DNA of 64,000 nt from an uncultured Sinobacteraceae bacterium. GTDB lineage: Bacteria; Pseudomonadota; Gammaproteobacteria; Nevskiales; Nevskiaceae. The stretch lies in the NCBI GenBank assembly GCA_903822975.1, contig CAIJRD010000012.1:922658-986657 (forward strand). The letters are read 5' to 3'. A program made the position numbers and the translations under genes. This document shows, in pieces, positions 53,672 through 62,214 of this stretch (its first letter is position 1; each line of letters opens with the position of its first letter). The notes beneath the pieces were generated by a model, which was not told where the DNA came from, made no database searches, and saw nothing but the letters and a program-made list of their open reading frames with translations.

Positions 53672-54067
53672 TTAGTCTTGCGGCGCCAAGGGCTCACGAC
53701 GAATGCCGCCGCTACCACGGGCGCCGGCACTCTTCAGTGCGCTCAGCGTGCTTTTCAGGTTGAGCGGCTCGCCGTGTGCGCCGGTGAGGATCGGCAGGAA
53801 ATTCTGCGACGACCCGGTTAGAAACGACGCCCCGTGCGTCACCGTGGCGAAGTACTGATTCAACCCGACTTGGCCGATCGACGACAGGTAGCCACCCACG
53901 AGCGGCAGATCGAGCACCGTGGTGCCGCCGAACACCGGCAGCTTGGCGGTGAACAGGTTCGGCGCCGCTTTCAGCAGCGTGATGTTAGCGAGCTTTGTCG
54001 CCGCCATTGCGCCGGCGGATTGCGCGAGCAGCGCGGCACCCAATGCAATTGTTACGTAACGCTTCAT
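53672..54067 (-). CDS. Small exported protein, function unknown
   Basis: A 131-residue protein with a clear signal peptide (IALGAALLAQSAGAMAA). The mature part is rich in Leu, Gly and Ser with no cysteines and no recognised domain (NITLLKAAPNLFTAKLPVFGG, VLDLPLVGGYLSSIGQVG). AGGAGA lies seven bases before the ATG and a good terminator follows, so the gene is likely real. The abundance of hydrophobic beta-type stretches suggests an envelope or secreted location. Confidence 0.7.
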   Translation of the reverse strand: MKRYVTIALGAALLAQSAGAMAATKLANITLLKAAPNLFTAKLPVFGGTTVLDLPLVGGYLSSIGQVGLNQYFATVTHGASFLTGSSQNFLPILTGAHGEPLNLKSTLSALKSAGARGSGGIRREPLAPQD

Positions 54068-54315
54068 CGTAATGTCTCCTAAGTTTTATAGACGAACTAC
54101 AGAACGCCTCAATCCCTGAACTGCGGTCGCCCCGGATGTCTCCTTAAGGGATCCGTCTTATTTGATTTTGTTCTTGCCTTGATGCAGTAACGCCGGCAAC
54201 AACGCGTGTATTAATCAGCAGTGCATCAACAGTGCAGCAACGATATAAATCTCAAGCACCGATTGCCTCATGCTACATCAGTAGTGTTCCATACCAAGCT
54301 AGCATTTCTTGCTCA

Positions 54316-54348
54316 ATTCCTCTGTAAGGATTCACCCTACAGAGGAAT
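54316..54348 (-). terminator. 11-bp stem-loop after the OmpA-family gene
   Basis: ATTCCTCTGTA and its exact complement flank an 11-base loop, 14 bases beyond the porin stop on the minus strand. The T-tract is missing. Confidence 0.55.
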
Positions 54349-54361
54349 ATGAGCGATCAAC

Positions 54362-55876
54362 TTAAGGCGCTGGCGCTGCCGAAGCGGCATCGGCCGGTGC
54401 AGCGTCGGCAGCTGGTGCTGGCGCTGCGTCAGCCGCCGGCATCGCACCGCTCGGTGCAGCGCTGTCGGTGGGCGCAGGCGCCGGCATCGAAGTCGCCGGT
54501 GCATCCGGTGTCGGCGCCGTCGGCGCCATGGCGGCGCTGCTATCACCACCCGAGGTGGCGCCACCATCGGTCGTGCTACCCGAAACAATCTTCAGTTCGA
54601 CGCGACGGTTCAGCTCACGACCTTCGTCGGTGCTGTTGTCGGCGATCGGCTGCGTTTCGGCAAAGCCAGCGGTGGTGATGCGCGAGTCGGCGACTCCCAT
54701 CTTCACCAGATAGGCTTTGACCGATTCGGCACGACGTGCGGACAGACCTTCGTTGTGCTTGTGTGAACCGTTACTGTCGGTGTGACCATCGATTTCGACA
54801 TTGATTGCCGAATAGGTCGACAGCTCGGCGACGACGTTGTCGAGGATCTGCTTGGCGTTGACCGTCAGCGTTGCCTTGTCGTTGTTGAAGTTCACCCCGC
54901 GCAGGATGATGCGATCACCCGTACCGCAGCCCGCGAGCGAAATCTTCTCGCCTGCTTCCGGCGCCTTGCACGGCGGCGGAATCGGACATCCGGTCGGGCC
55001 AACCTTGGTGCCGGCGGGCGTGTTCGGGCATTGGTCCGCGGTATCGGGTACGCCATCACCATCGGAATCGATCGGTGCGGCGGCGGGCACGACTGCGACC
55101 GGCTCCGGCGGCGGTGCCACCACCGGCGACGGAATCCCGAAGTGATACTTCACCGACAACAGAACCGACTGCGCCTTGTAGCTGGCCGAGACGAAGGTCT
55201 CCGGCTGATCCTTGTAGGTATACAGATCGGCACGCAGCGTACGGAAGTAGCGGTAATCCACGCCCACCGTGACGTGCTTCATCACATCCCAGTTGATACC
55301 CGCGCCACCTTGGAAGGCGGCCGTCATATCGTCCGCCTTGCGCGGATTCGGTGCGGTGAATCCATTACCCGAAGGCGGATTGAACTGGCCATCGTTGAGG
55401 ATGAAGCGGACGAAGCCCGCACCCGCACCGATGTATGGATGAATCGCCCAGGACGGGAAGAAATCCCACCACAGGTTGACCATGCCCGAGCTGCTCGAAA
55501 GCCGCACGCCCTTCTTTTCGCCCGACGTGCCGTCGGAATACTTGATGCTGTTCGGCTCATCGCGGCGCAATGACAGTTCGAATTCCGGACGCAGACCGAA
55601 CGACAGCTGGTCACCGATGACGACCTGGCCCAAGGCGGCGAGACCGTACTTGTATTGGCCCGCCTCGCCGAAATTCTGAATCAGGGGCAGCTCGGTTGGA
55701 ACCGGCGGCTGTGGCAGCGTGGTGTGCTGTCCACGGAAGTTGTAAGTCTGATCGCCTGGCAGGTTCACGCCGAACTGCACGCCAAGATACGGCCCCGTGG
55801 TGGCGAACGCCTGGAAGGACATCAAACTCGCGATTGCCGCGAGGGCAATCTTTATGCGACTGGGTGTTGGTTTCAT
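54362..55876 (-). CDS. OmpA-family outer-membrane protein with thrombospondin-type repeat
   Basis: A 504-residue porin-like protein. A signal peptide (ALAAIASLMSFQAFA) precedes an eight-strand-type barrel of about 220 residues. A calcium-binding thrombospondin type 3 segment (DSDGDGVPDTADQCPNTPAG) follows, then the peptidoglycan-binding OmpA domain (INVEIDGHTDSNGSHKHNEGLSARRAESVKAYL, AETQPIADN, GRELNRRVE). The last 60 residues are an Ala/Pro/Asp-rich tail, unusual after the OmpA domain and similar in composition to the N-terminal stretch of the neighbouring TonB receptor. It anchors the outer membrane to the wall. Confidence 0.92.
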   Translation of the reverse strand: MKPTPSRIKIALAAIASLMSFQAFATTGPYLGVQFGVNLPGDQTYNFRGQHTTLPQPPVPTELPLIQNFGEAGQYKYGLAALGQVVIGDQLSFGLRPEFELSLRRDEPNSIKYSDGTSGEKKGVRLSSSSGMVNLWWDFFPSWAIHPYIGAGAGFVRFILNDGQFNPPSGNGFTAPNPRKADDMTAAFQGGAGINWDVMKHVTVGVDYRYFRTLRADLYTYKDQPETFVSASYKAQSVLLSVKYHFGIPSPVVAPPPEPVAVVPAAAPIDSDGDGVPDTADQCPNTPAGTKVGPTGCPIPPPCKAPEAGEKISLAGCGTGDRIILRGVNFNNDKATLTVNAKQILDNVVAELSTYSAINVEIDGHTDSNGSHKHNEGLSARRAESVKAYLVKMGVADSRITTAGFAETQPIADNSTDEGRELNRRVELKIVSGSTTDGGATSGGDSSAAMAPTAPTPDAPATSMPAPAPTDSAAPSGAMPAADAAPAPAADAAPADAASAAPAP

Positions 55877-55905
55877 TTTTTCTCTCGCAATTTATTAAGT
55901 GGCAG

Positions 55906-55931
55906 GCCCGGCGCTTGTGTTCATGCCGGGC
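55906..55931 (-). terminator. Stem-loop between the TonB receptor and OmpA genes
   Basis: GCCCGGC and GCCGGGC pair around a 12-base loop in the 72-base gap. It may reduce readthrough from the receptor gene into the porin gene. Confidence 0.45.
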
Positions 55932-55948
55932 GCTGCTCTCGAATTAAA

Positions 55949-58492
55949 TTAAGCCCCGAAGTCCCAGGTCAGCGTCACACCGTAGGTGCGCGGCGCACCG
56001 TAGATCGCGGTGTCGCCGAAATCCTGACGGTAGCGCTGCTGGTAATAGACGCCATCGTTGAGGTTCTTGCCGAATCCCGTCAGGCGAACGTGCGTGCGCG
56101 GATCGTAGATGCCGAAACGGGCGTTCGCGATGAAGTAATGCGGCTGCGGGAGAGTGTTGAGGGGGTCGTAGTAGAAGCCATTGTTGTAGTAGCCGTCTGC
56201 CGCGGCTTCGCCCTGAAAGCCGAAGATCAGCGGGAACGTGTAGTTGACCGATGCGGTTGCCGTAATCGTCGGCGTACGCACCGTCTTGTTGCCGGTGAAG
56301 TTCAAATCTTCGTTGTCGAGACCGGTATCGGCGGTGAAGCCACGACCGTGGAAGTCGTTGTAGCGGCCATGCAGGAACACCACGCTGGTATCGAACACGA
56401 GCTGCTCGGTGGCGAACCAGGTGACTTCGGTTTCGGCACCCGAGACGGTGTACGACGCTGCGTTCTGCAAGCTGGTAACACCACCGGACGTCAGCGACAG
56501 GGTTTGTTCCTGCGCGTTGGTGATGGTGGTGGTGAACACCGCGCCGTTGAGCTTCACCGAACGGTCGTCGAACAACTCCGACTTGAAGCCGATTTCGTTG
56601 CCGGACGCCAGCTCAGGCTCGACTCGCTGCGGCGGATTGTTGATGTTCAGACCGTTGAAGTTACCGCTCTTGAACGCCTCCGAGTACTTGTAGTACAGCA
56701 AAATGTCACGCGTCAGCTGGTAGTTCAGACCGGCGTTCGGCGTGAAGCTGTTCCACACGTGCTCCTGCTTGCGGTACGAGATGATCGTGTTGGTCGGCGT
56801 CGTGCTGCCATTCGGCAGAATCAGACGGGCATCCACGGTCGAATAGTTCAGACGGCCTTTTTCGGTCGACGCACGACCACCGAGCACGATCGATGCGTCT
56901 TCGGTGAAGTGCGCAGTCAACTGGCCGTACACCGACTTCGCCTGGTTGAAGATGCCGCTGGTGAGCGGCAGTTCGACGATCGGCTGGCCACCATTGTTGG
57001 GGTTCGCGGTGCAGTTGACGCCGAGCGACAGTACGATCTGACACAGCGGCGACTGTCCGCCGAACTGCGCCGAACCGAGCACGCCCAGTGCCAGCGCTTC
57101 CGGTTCGATCTTGACCGGGTAACGACCGGTCTTGGTGGTGTCTTCGTAATACAGACCGCCGATCCACTCCAGCCAATCTGGCGACGTCACCGGGTTCGAG
57201 GTGAAGATCATTTCCGCCGAGTCGGATTTCTCCGTGTTCGGCAGCGCACTGATGTCCAGCACCGGTTCCGGCGCGGAGTCGTAGTCGAAGAAGATGTCGC
57301 TGTGTGCAGACGAGTGACCCAGGATCAGCTTCTGGTCGAACCAGTCGACCAGCGACGACGTGATCGTGGCGTTGGCGATATGCGTATGGCCGAACACGCC
57401 GACGTTGGTCTGGTTGCCGCTCTCGTGCGGGATGTCGATCGGCGTCAAAACCGGCTTGAATAGCGGTGCGGCCTTGGTCAGCACGGTAACCACCGAATCG
57501 GCGTCCTGACTCTTCAGATCGTAATACGAGAACTGAATGTCGAGGTGATCGATCGGGTCCCACTTCGCAGCGCCGCGGTAGCCGATGTTGCGATACGGGT
57601 GGTACTTCTGCGACGGGTCGATTGCATAGATGTCGTAAGCGTCGTGGTTCTCGTACAGGAACGAACCCGACAGCGACAGCGTGTCGTTGGTGAACGGCAC
57701 TGCGCCATGGACCGACAGCTTGGTCTTGGTGTCGTTGTAATCGCCATACTGCGCCAGGATCGAACCGCCGTAATCCGGCGTCGGTTCCTTCAGCTTGACG
57801 GTGATCGCACCGGCGATCGCATTGCGGCCGTACAGGGTTCCCTGCGGGCCTTTCAACACTTCGATGTCCTTGACGTCGCCGAGCGCCTGCGCCGACGAGA
57901 ACGTGAAGGGCAGATACAGGCCGTCGATATACGTAGCGACGCTGGAATCGATACCAGCCTGAAACGCGTCACCACCGACACCGCGGATGAAGATGATCGA
58001 GTAGCTCGCCATCGAGTCGTAAGTCAGACCCGGCGTGACCAGCTGCAGATCCTTGACGTCGGCCACACCCTTGGCATCGAGCGTCGCGCCGCTGAACGCC
58101 TGCACGCTGGAAGGCACCTTCTGCAGGTTCTGCTCACGCTTCTGCGCGGTAACCACGACCTCTTCTACCAAGCGGTTCTTGATGCCGCTCGAGGCTTTCG
58201 GGCTATCGGTTGCCGGCGCATCCGGCGCCGCCGCAACTGGCGCGGCATCGGTCGCGGCATCTGCAGTTGCGGCCGCGTCGGCGGGCGCAGTGGCGTCGGC
58301 AACCGGTGCGGCTGCATCGGCTGCAGGAGCGGCATCGACCGCAGCAGGCGCTGCTGCCGCGTCCGCGACCGGCGCCGGATCAGTCTGAGGATATTGTTGG
58401 GCTTCCTGCGCGTAGCTGCTGTCTACCAGTCCGAGCTGTGCGCACAGGAACAGACAGCCGAACCCCGATGCCAATCGTATTTTCACTCCCAC
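55949..58492 (-). CDS. TonB-dependent outer-membrane receptor
   Basis: An 847-residue receptor. The signal peptide is followed by about 60 residues of Ala/Pro/Val/Asp-rich low-complexity sequence before the plug domain, which is not usual. The plug begins EEVVVTAQKREQNLQKVPSSVQAFSG, and RNAIAGAITVKLKEP marks its end. A 22-strand-type barrel ends in the terminal aromatic-containing strand (GVTLTWDFGA). It resembles sterol/terpenoid or pesticide-type receptors of hydrocarbon degraders rather than siderophore receptors, but the ligand is unknown. Operator site 8 lies upstream, so it may import the substrate of the pathway. Confidence 0.92.
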   Translation of the reverse strand: MGVKIRLASGFGCLFLCAQLGLVDSSYAQEAQQYPQTDPAPVADAAAAPAAVDAAPAADAAAPVADATAPADAAATADAATDAAPVAAAPDAPATDSPKASSGIKNRLVEEVVVTAQKREQNLQKVPSSVQAFSGATLDAKGVADVKDLQLVTPGLTYDSMASYSIIFIRGVGGDAFQAGIDSSVATYIDGLYLPFTFSSAQALGDVKDIEVLKGPQGTLYGRNAIAGAITVKLKEPTPDYGGSILAQYGDYNDTKTKLSVHGAVPFTNDTLSLSGSFLYENHDAYDIYAIDPSQKYHPYRNIGYRGAAKWDPIDHLDIQFSYYDLKSQDADSVVTVLTKAAPLFKPVLTPIDIPHESGNQTNVGVFGHTHIANATITSSLVDWFDQKLILGHSSAHSDIFFDYDSAPEPVLDISALPNTEKSDSAEMIFTSNPVTSPDWLEWIGGLYYEDTTKTGRYPVKIEPEALALGVLGSAQFGGQSPLCQIVLSLGVNCTANPNNGGQPIVELPLTSGIFNQAKSVYGQLTAHFTEDASIVLGGRASTEKGRLNYSTVDARLILPNGSTTPTNTIISYRKQEHVWNSFTPNAGLNYQLTRDILLYYKYSEAFKSGNFNGLNINNPPQRVEPELASGNEIGFKSELFDDRSVKLNGAVFTTTITNAQEQTLSLTSGGVTSLQNAASYTVSGAETEVTWFATEQLVFDTSVVFLHGRYNDFHGRGFTADTGLDNEDLNFTGNKTVRTPTITATASVNYTFPLIFGFQGEAAADGYYNNGFYYDPLNTLPQPHYFIANARFGIYDPRTHVRLTGFGKNLNDGVYYQQRYRQDFGDTAIYGAPRTYGVTLTWDFGA

Positions 58493-58646
58493 CCCTCCGT
58501 TGTAACAAGCCAGCGCCGCTGAGCCTGTTACCAGCTCATTTGGCGCGTATTTGCAAGTCGTCTTACGAGAACTTTGTAGTTAGCTGGCGTTCCAGTACTG
58601 CTGTCCCGAACTGCGCTGGAATGCCGCCGACCGTATCTAGTAGTTA

Positions 58647-58660
58647 GTACGGTACACTAC
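58647..58660 (-). promoter_or_regulatory. Operator-like palindrome (site 8 of 9) upstream of the TonB receptor
   Basis: GTACGGTACACTAC. On the minus strand TACTAA (58649-58644) can serve as the -10 box for the receptor gene, which starts 150 bases downstream. Confidence 0.68.
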
Positions 58661-58921
58661 CGCTTTAGCGGAAATCAAGCGCTGCTGAACCGACTTCACG
58701 TAAAGCTAACAATCCGGTTGGGTAGGCTTTCAGTGGATAAACCGGCGCCATTGGCGGATGATCGATGAGGCGCGATCAGGCTCTGGGTGAAGATACTTCA
58801 TTGCCACTTTTGTCGTTCGCTTGAGCCTGGCCTTTGCCCCAAGCCGACCAGACCAAGTGTTATGCCGCAGCGCAATACCGCCGCGAAACGACAGGCATAT
58901 GGAATCTTTCGTCACCATATC

Positions 58922-58935
58922 GTATGGTACATTAC
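58922..58935 (+). promoter_or_regulatory. Operator-like palindrome (site 9 of 9) upstream of the acyl-CoA dehydrogenase
   Basis: GTATGGTACATTAC overlaps a -10-like TACATT (58928-58933), 34 bases before the start of the acyl-CoA dehydrogenase gene. Confidence 0.7.
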
Positions 58936-58968
58936 AAGTTCAATAAATAGACCAGGGGGTTGTGTCGG

Positions 58969-60147
58969 GTGTTCAAGCGCGCTCTGTTTCAAAACGAACA
59001 TGAGCTCTTCCGCGACAGCGTCCGGAAGTTCATCGACAAGGAAATCGCTCCTTACCATGCGCAATGGGAAAAGGATGGGATCGTCCCGCGCGAGCTCTGG
59101 CTGAAAGCCGGCGATGCCGGTCTGCTGTGCTGCACCGTGCCGGAAGAATACGGCGGTCTCGGGCTCGACTATCTGTTCGACGTGGTCGTGTTCGAAGAGA
59201 TGGCGCGCAGCGGCTTCACCGGTCCAGGCTTTTTGATTCACTGCGATCTGGTCGCCACCTATGTGCGCTCGTTCGGCAGCGAAGAACAGAAGAAGCATTG
59301 GTTGCCGAAGATGGTCAGCGGCGAAGCCATCGGCTCGCTCGGCATGACCGAGCCGCACGCCGGCTCGGATCTGAAGAACATCCGCACGCGCGCGGTGCGC
59401 GATGGCGACGACTACGTCATCAACGGCCAGAAGGTATTCATCTCCAACGGTCAGCTGTGCGACGTGGTGGTGCTGGCGACCAAGACCGAGAACGCCGGTG
59501 CCAAGGGCATCACGCTGTTTCTGGTGGACACCTCGCTGCCCGGCTTCAAGCGCGGCAAGAACCTGGAGAAGCTGGGCCTGAAGGCGCAGGACACCTCGGA
59601 GTTGTTCTTCGAGGATCTTCGCGTGCCGGCGAGCGCGATGCTCGGCGCCGAGGGCGAAGGCTTCAAGCTGATGATGACCAAGCTCGCACAGGAGCGGCTC
59701 GCACAGGCGATTCGCTCGGCCACCGTGGCTGAAACGCTGATCGAGATGACGGTGGATTACACCGCCAACCGCAAAGCCTTCGGCCAGACCGTCGGCGCGT
59801 TTCAGAATACGCAGTTCGTGCTGGCCGACCTACACACGCACGCGACAATCGGCCGCGTGTTTACCGATCACTGCATCGCCTCATTCATGCGCGGCGAACT
59901 CGACGCGGTGGACGCGGCGATGGCGAAGATGTGGCTATCGAACCTGCATTGCCGCGTGGCCGACGAGTGCCTGCAACTGTTCGGCGGCTGGGGTTACATG
60001 TGGGAATACCCGATCTCGCGTGCCTTCGCGGACGCACGCATCATCAAGATCGCTGGCGGTTCGATCGAAATCATGAAGCTGATCATCGGCCGTTCGCTGT
60101 TCGGCTCTGCCAACAAGGCCGGGCTCAGCACGGAAGGTCAGGCTTAA
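58969..60147 (+). CDS. Acyl-CoA dehydrogenase, long-/branched-chain type
   Basis: A 392-residue acyl-CoA dehydrogenase. The start FKRALFQNEHELFRDSVRKF, PEEYGGLGLDYLFDVVV, GSLGMTEPHAGSDL, VINGQKVFISNG and RKAFGQTVGAFQNTQF are typical. The catalytic base is probably the Glu in AQERLAQ, with the C-terminal GGSIEIM region lacking one, as in long-chain and isovaleryl enzymes. The GTG at 58969 is preferred over the TTG at 58960 because family members begin at MFKR and the GGGGG ribosome site is better spaced. It is driven from the site 9 promoter. Confidence 0.9.
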   Translation: MFKRALFQNEHELFRDSVRKFIDKEIAPYHAQWEKDGIVPRELWLKAGDAGLLCCTVPEEYGGLGLDYLFDVVVFEEMARSGFTGPGFLIHCDLVATYVRSFGSEEQKKHWLPKMVSGEAIGSLGMTEPHAGSDLKNIRTRAVRDGDDYVINGQKVFISNGQLCDVVVLATKTENAGAKGITLFLVDTSLPGFKRGKNLEKLGLKAQDTSELFFEDLRVPASAMLGAEGEGFKLMMTKLAQERLAQAIRSATVAETLIEMTVDYTANRKAFGQTVGAFQNTQFVLADLHTHATIGRVFTDHCIASFMRGELDAVDAAMAKMWLSNLHCRVADECLQLFGGWGYMWEYPISRAFADARIIKIAGGSIEIMKLIIGRSLFGSANKAGLSTEGQA

Positions 60148-60254
60148 GCAGTCGCCAGTTATCGACGAGCCGACGCATCGCGCGATGCCTCGGCGAGGTT
60201 TCATCGCAATCTCGACTCCGGCCAGTCCGAATCCGGCCAGTCATCGCGACCGCC

Positions 60255-60389
60255 GCAATGCGCAGGTCGCAGCGCTTCGACCTGAGCACTGGGGCGGTGG
60301 TCGGGCCGCTGGCCAAGGCATCGCTGGCGATCTTCCCGGTCAGCGTCGACGACGAAGACACGATTTGTATCGACTGGCCGGTGTGCTGA
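60255..60389 (+). pseudogene. Remnant of a Rieske ferredoxin C terminus
   Basis: In one frame the DNA encodes RFDLSTGAVVGPLAKASLA followed by IFPVSVDDEDTICID and a stop. This matches the last 40 residues of Rieske [2Fe-2S] ferredoxins, where FDLxTG follows the CPxH cluster motif and the chain ends near YPVxVxGDxI. The preceding DNA has no CxH or CPxH motif in any frame, so the cluster-binding part is gone. It lies between the acyl-CoA dehydrogenase and the NTF2-like gene. A real small protein from the ATG at 60258 is the alternative. Confidence 0.55.
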
Positions 60390-60429
60390 TGCGTGTCGGC
60401 CGCAAGCCAACCAACGAGGAGCACGGACG

Positions 60430-60825
60430 ATGAATCCGGAACAGAACAAGCAGACCGTTGCAGAATTCCTGACGCTGTTTTCGTCCGGCGCCGTCGCCGA
60501 GACGATGGCGATGATGACCGACGACGCCACTTGGTGGGTCGCCGGCACGATGCCCATCTCGGGAACCTACGACAAGCAGGCTTTTACGAAACTTCTATCG
60601 GGTGTGCTCGACACCTGCACCGGGCCGATCAGAATCACGCCGCGCGCATTCACTGCCGAAGGCGACCGCGTGGCGCTTGAGGCGGAGTCGTATACACAAA
60701 CCCGTAGCGGGCGCACGTACAACAACCTCTATCACTTCGTGTTCCGCGTGCGCGACGGCAAGATCGCCGGCGTCAAGGAATACCTCGACACGATGCACGC
60801 CAATACCGTGCTCTGCATGCCCTAG
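60430..60825 (+). CDS. SnoaL/ketosteroid-isomerase-like NTF2 protein
   Basis: A 131-residue NTF2-fold protein (QTVAEFLTLFSSGAVAETMAMMTDDATWWVAG, ITPRAFTAEGDRVALEAESY, YNNLYHFVFRVRDGKIAGVKEYLDTMHA). This family includes ketosteroid isomerase, dehydratases and small-molecule binding proteins. The segment KEYLDTMHA is characteristic of a large group found in catabolic clusters. GAGGAGC seven bases before the ATG supports the start. Its position after an acyl-CoA dehydrogenase suggests a catabolic role that cannot be specified. Confidence 0.8.
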   Translation: MNPEQNKQTVAEFLTLFSSGAVAETMAMMTDDATWWVAGTMPISGTYDKQAFTKLLSGVLDTCTGPIRITPRAFTAEGDRVALEAESYTQTRSGRTYNNLYHFVFRVRDGKIAGVKEYLDTMHANTVLCMP

Positions 60826-61221
60826 GCGAACGCGCGGCGGCCTACCGTTGGCGACTCACTGATCATCCGGCGGCGCCACCCACACGGCTTTGCGCGGGCG
60901 TTTGACGTGCGTTCTTACGGCGTGCGCGAGCGCTCACCGGGATTCAACTTTGCGCACGGCTGCGTATAATTCCAGGCATACGGTCGCGACGACGCAGCAA
61001 TCACAAAGTGTCGCGTCGGCCGTTGGGGCTCGGGGAAAGCACTGCGGGTCGCGTCGGGTGAGCAGTTTGCGGTCCGTGCTATTGGCTTAGGCCTTGCGGC
61101 CAAGCAGCTCCGAAGGCGTGTGCGAGTCGTCGTCTGCGGCGGGTGCGCAGCACTGGCATAGTGGCCGGTGTCGCGCTACTGTCGGCAGTTGATCGTTTCC
61201 TGGCTTTTGGAAGGAGTGAGA
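60826..61221. other. 396-base interval without a supported gene
   Basis: No coding sequence beyond short frames. The likely promoter of the MarR gene lies near its right end: AAGGAG is a good ribosome site at 61211, but no clear -35/-10 pair was fixed. CGTATAATTCC at about 60961 contains a -10-like TATAAT. Confidence 0.4.
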
Positions 61222-61830
61222 ATGGCATCCCCCCGTAAATCGACAGGCAGTAGCGTCGTCCGCAAGAAGACTTCCGCTGCGGGCGCGCCGGGATCGAAGA
61301 AATCCGCCGCCGCCGTCGCAAAGCCCAAGCGGCTTCCCGACCTGATCGCCGAAAACAAGTCGATGGCCACGCAGTCGCGTGACGATATTCGTCTGAGTTT
61401 TCTGATCCATGACGTGTCACGGATGCGGCGCGCGGCTTACGACCAATTCATGAAGCCGCTCGGCATTACGCGTGCGCAATGGTGGGTGCTGGCACATCTG
61501 TCGCGCGACGACGGCATGATGCAGACCCAGCTGGCCGATGTGCTGGAAGTCGGCAAGGCCAGCCTCGGCGACGTCATCGGCAGCCTCGAAGCCGGCGGTT
61601 GGGTCGAACGAAAATCTGACCCGACCGATAAGCGCGCCAAACGTGTGTTCCTGACGCAACCGGCGCAGTCGCTGATCAAACGCATGACGGCGATGGAAGT
61701 GCGCTTCAACAACCGCGTATTTGGCCAGCTCAGCGCTGCGGAACGCGGCAAGCTGTTCGAGATGATGCAGGTGATCAAGCGCTCGATCTCGCAACTGGCG
61801 AACAGCAAGGAATTGGTCGACGAGACCTGA
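61222..61830 (+). CDS. MarR-family regulator with basic N-terminal extension
   Basis: A 202-residue winged-helix regulator. Residues about 60-190 form the MarR domain (FLIHDVSRMRRAAYDQFMKPLGITRAQWWVLAHLSRDDGMMQTQLADVLEVGKASLGDVIGSLEAGGWVERKSDPTDKRAKRVFLT). The first 55 residues are a Lys/Ala/Ser-rich tail, longer than usual, that may bind DNA non-specifically. AAGGAG lies seven bases before the ATG. MarR proteins often bind palindromes over -10 boxes and respond to aromatic acids or CoA esters, so this is a second candidate for the nine-site operator. Confidence 0.88.
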   Translation: MASPRKSTGSSVVRKKTSAAGAPGSKKSAAAVAKPKRLPDLIAENKSMATQSRDDIRLSFLIHDVSRMRRAAYDQFMKPLGITRAQWWVLAHLSRDDGMMQTQLADVLEVGKASLGDVIGSLEAGGWVERKSDPTDKRAKRVFLTQPAQSLIKRMTAMEVRFNNRVFGQLSAAERGKLFEMMQVIKRSISQLANSKELVDET

Positions 61831-62214
61831 GCCACTCGGCTGCGGCAGAATCGCCGGCTGTTGCAATACGGGCCAGGATTTGTCGCCGCAGCATTCACGC
61901 CTGCGGTTACCAGGTCGATCGAGTTCGTAGACCGCTTTCGCGGATTGCACTGTTCGATCGGCGGTCGATCAACAGTCGAAACACAGTCGAACCACAGTAG
62001 GTCGACGTTGTTACTCGCGATTGGCGTCGACCCGGATGCGGCAACCGTTGGCAACGCGCCGTGCTTCCCAAAAAGAGACCGATGACCCAGGTGACCAGGC
62101 CATCGGCAAGCTCCTTCTTTTGCGGGAAGGAGTGAGGGACGCTTTACCGACTCGAATTCAAATTCGAGTGCGTGGCGAGTCGATGCATAAGGCTAACGAC
62201 TGCGCCCAGATTCA
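61831..62214. other. 384-base interval between convergent genes
   Basis: No gene seen. CTCCTTC and GAAGGAG pair near 62111-62132, and ACTCGAATT with AATTCGAGT form a perfect palindrome at 62150-62169. Either may end the MarR or TPR transcripts. Confidence 0.45.
62150..62169. repeat. Perfect 9+9 palindrome ACTCGAATT-CA-AATTCGAGT
   Basis: A 20-bp inverted repeat about 45 bases beyond the TPR gene's stop. The two-base loop is too tight for a normal RNA hairpin, so a DNA-binding site is possible. Confidence 0.5.

Larger units (their letters stand above)
58493..58968. other. 476-base interval between the TonB receptor and an acyl-CoA dehydrogenase, with two operators
   Basis: No gene is supported. 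It holds operator copies at 58647 and 58922 and is the divergent promoter region for the receptor and the acyl-CoA dehydrogenase. Confidence 0.5.

Noticed and set aside
60857..60930. Minus-strand frame ending KAVWVAPPDDQ as a small gene
   Set aside because: An in-frame stop lies about 24 codons upstream and no start codon with a ribosome site was found; the frame is too short to support.
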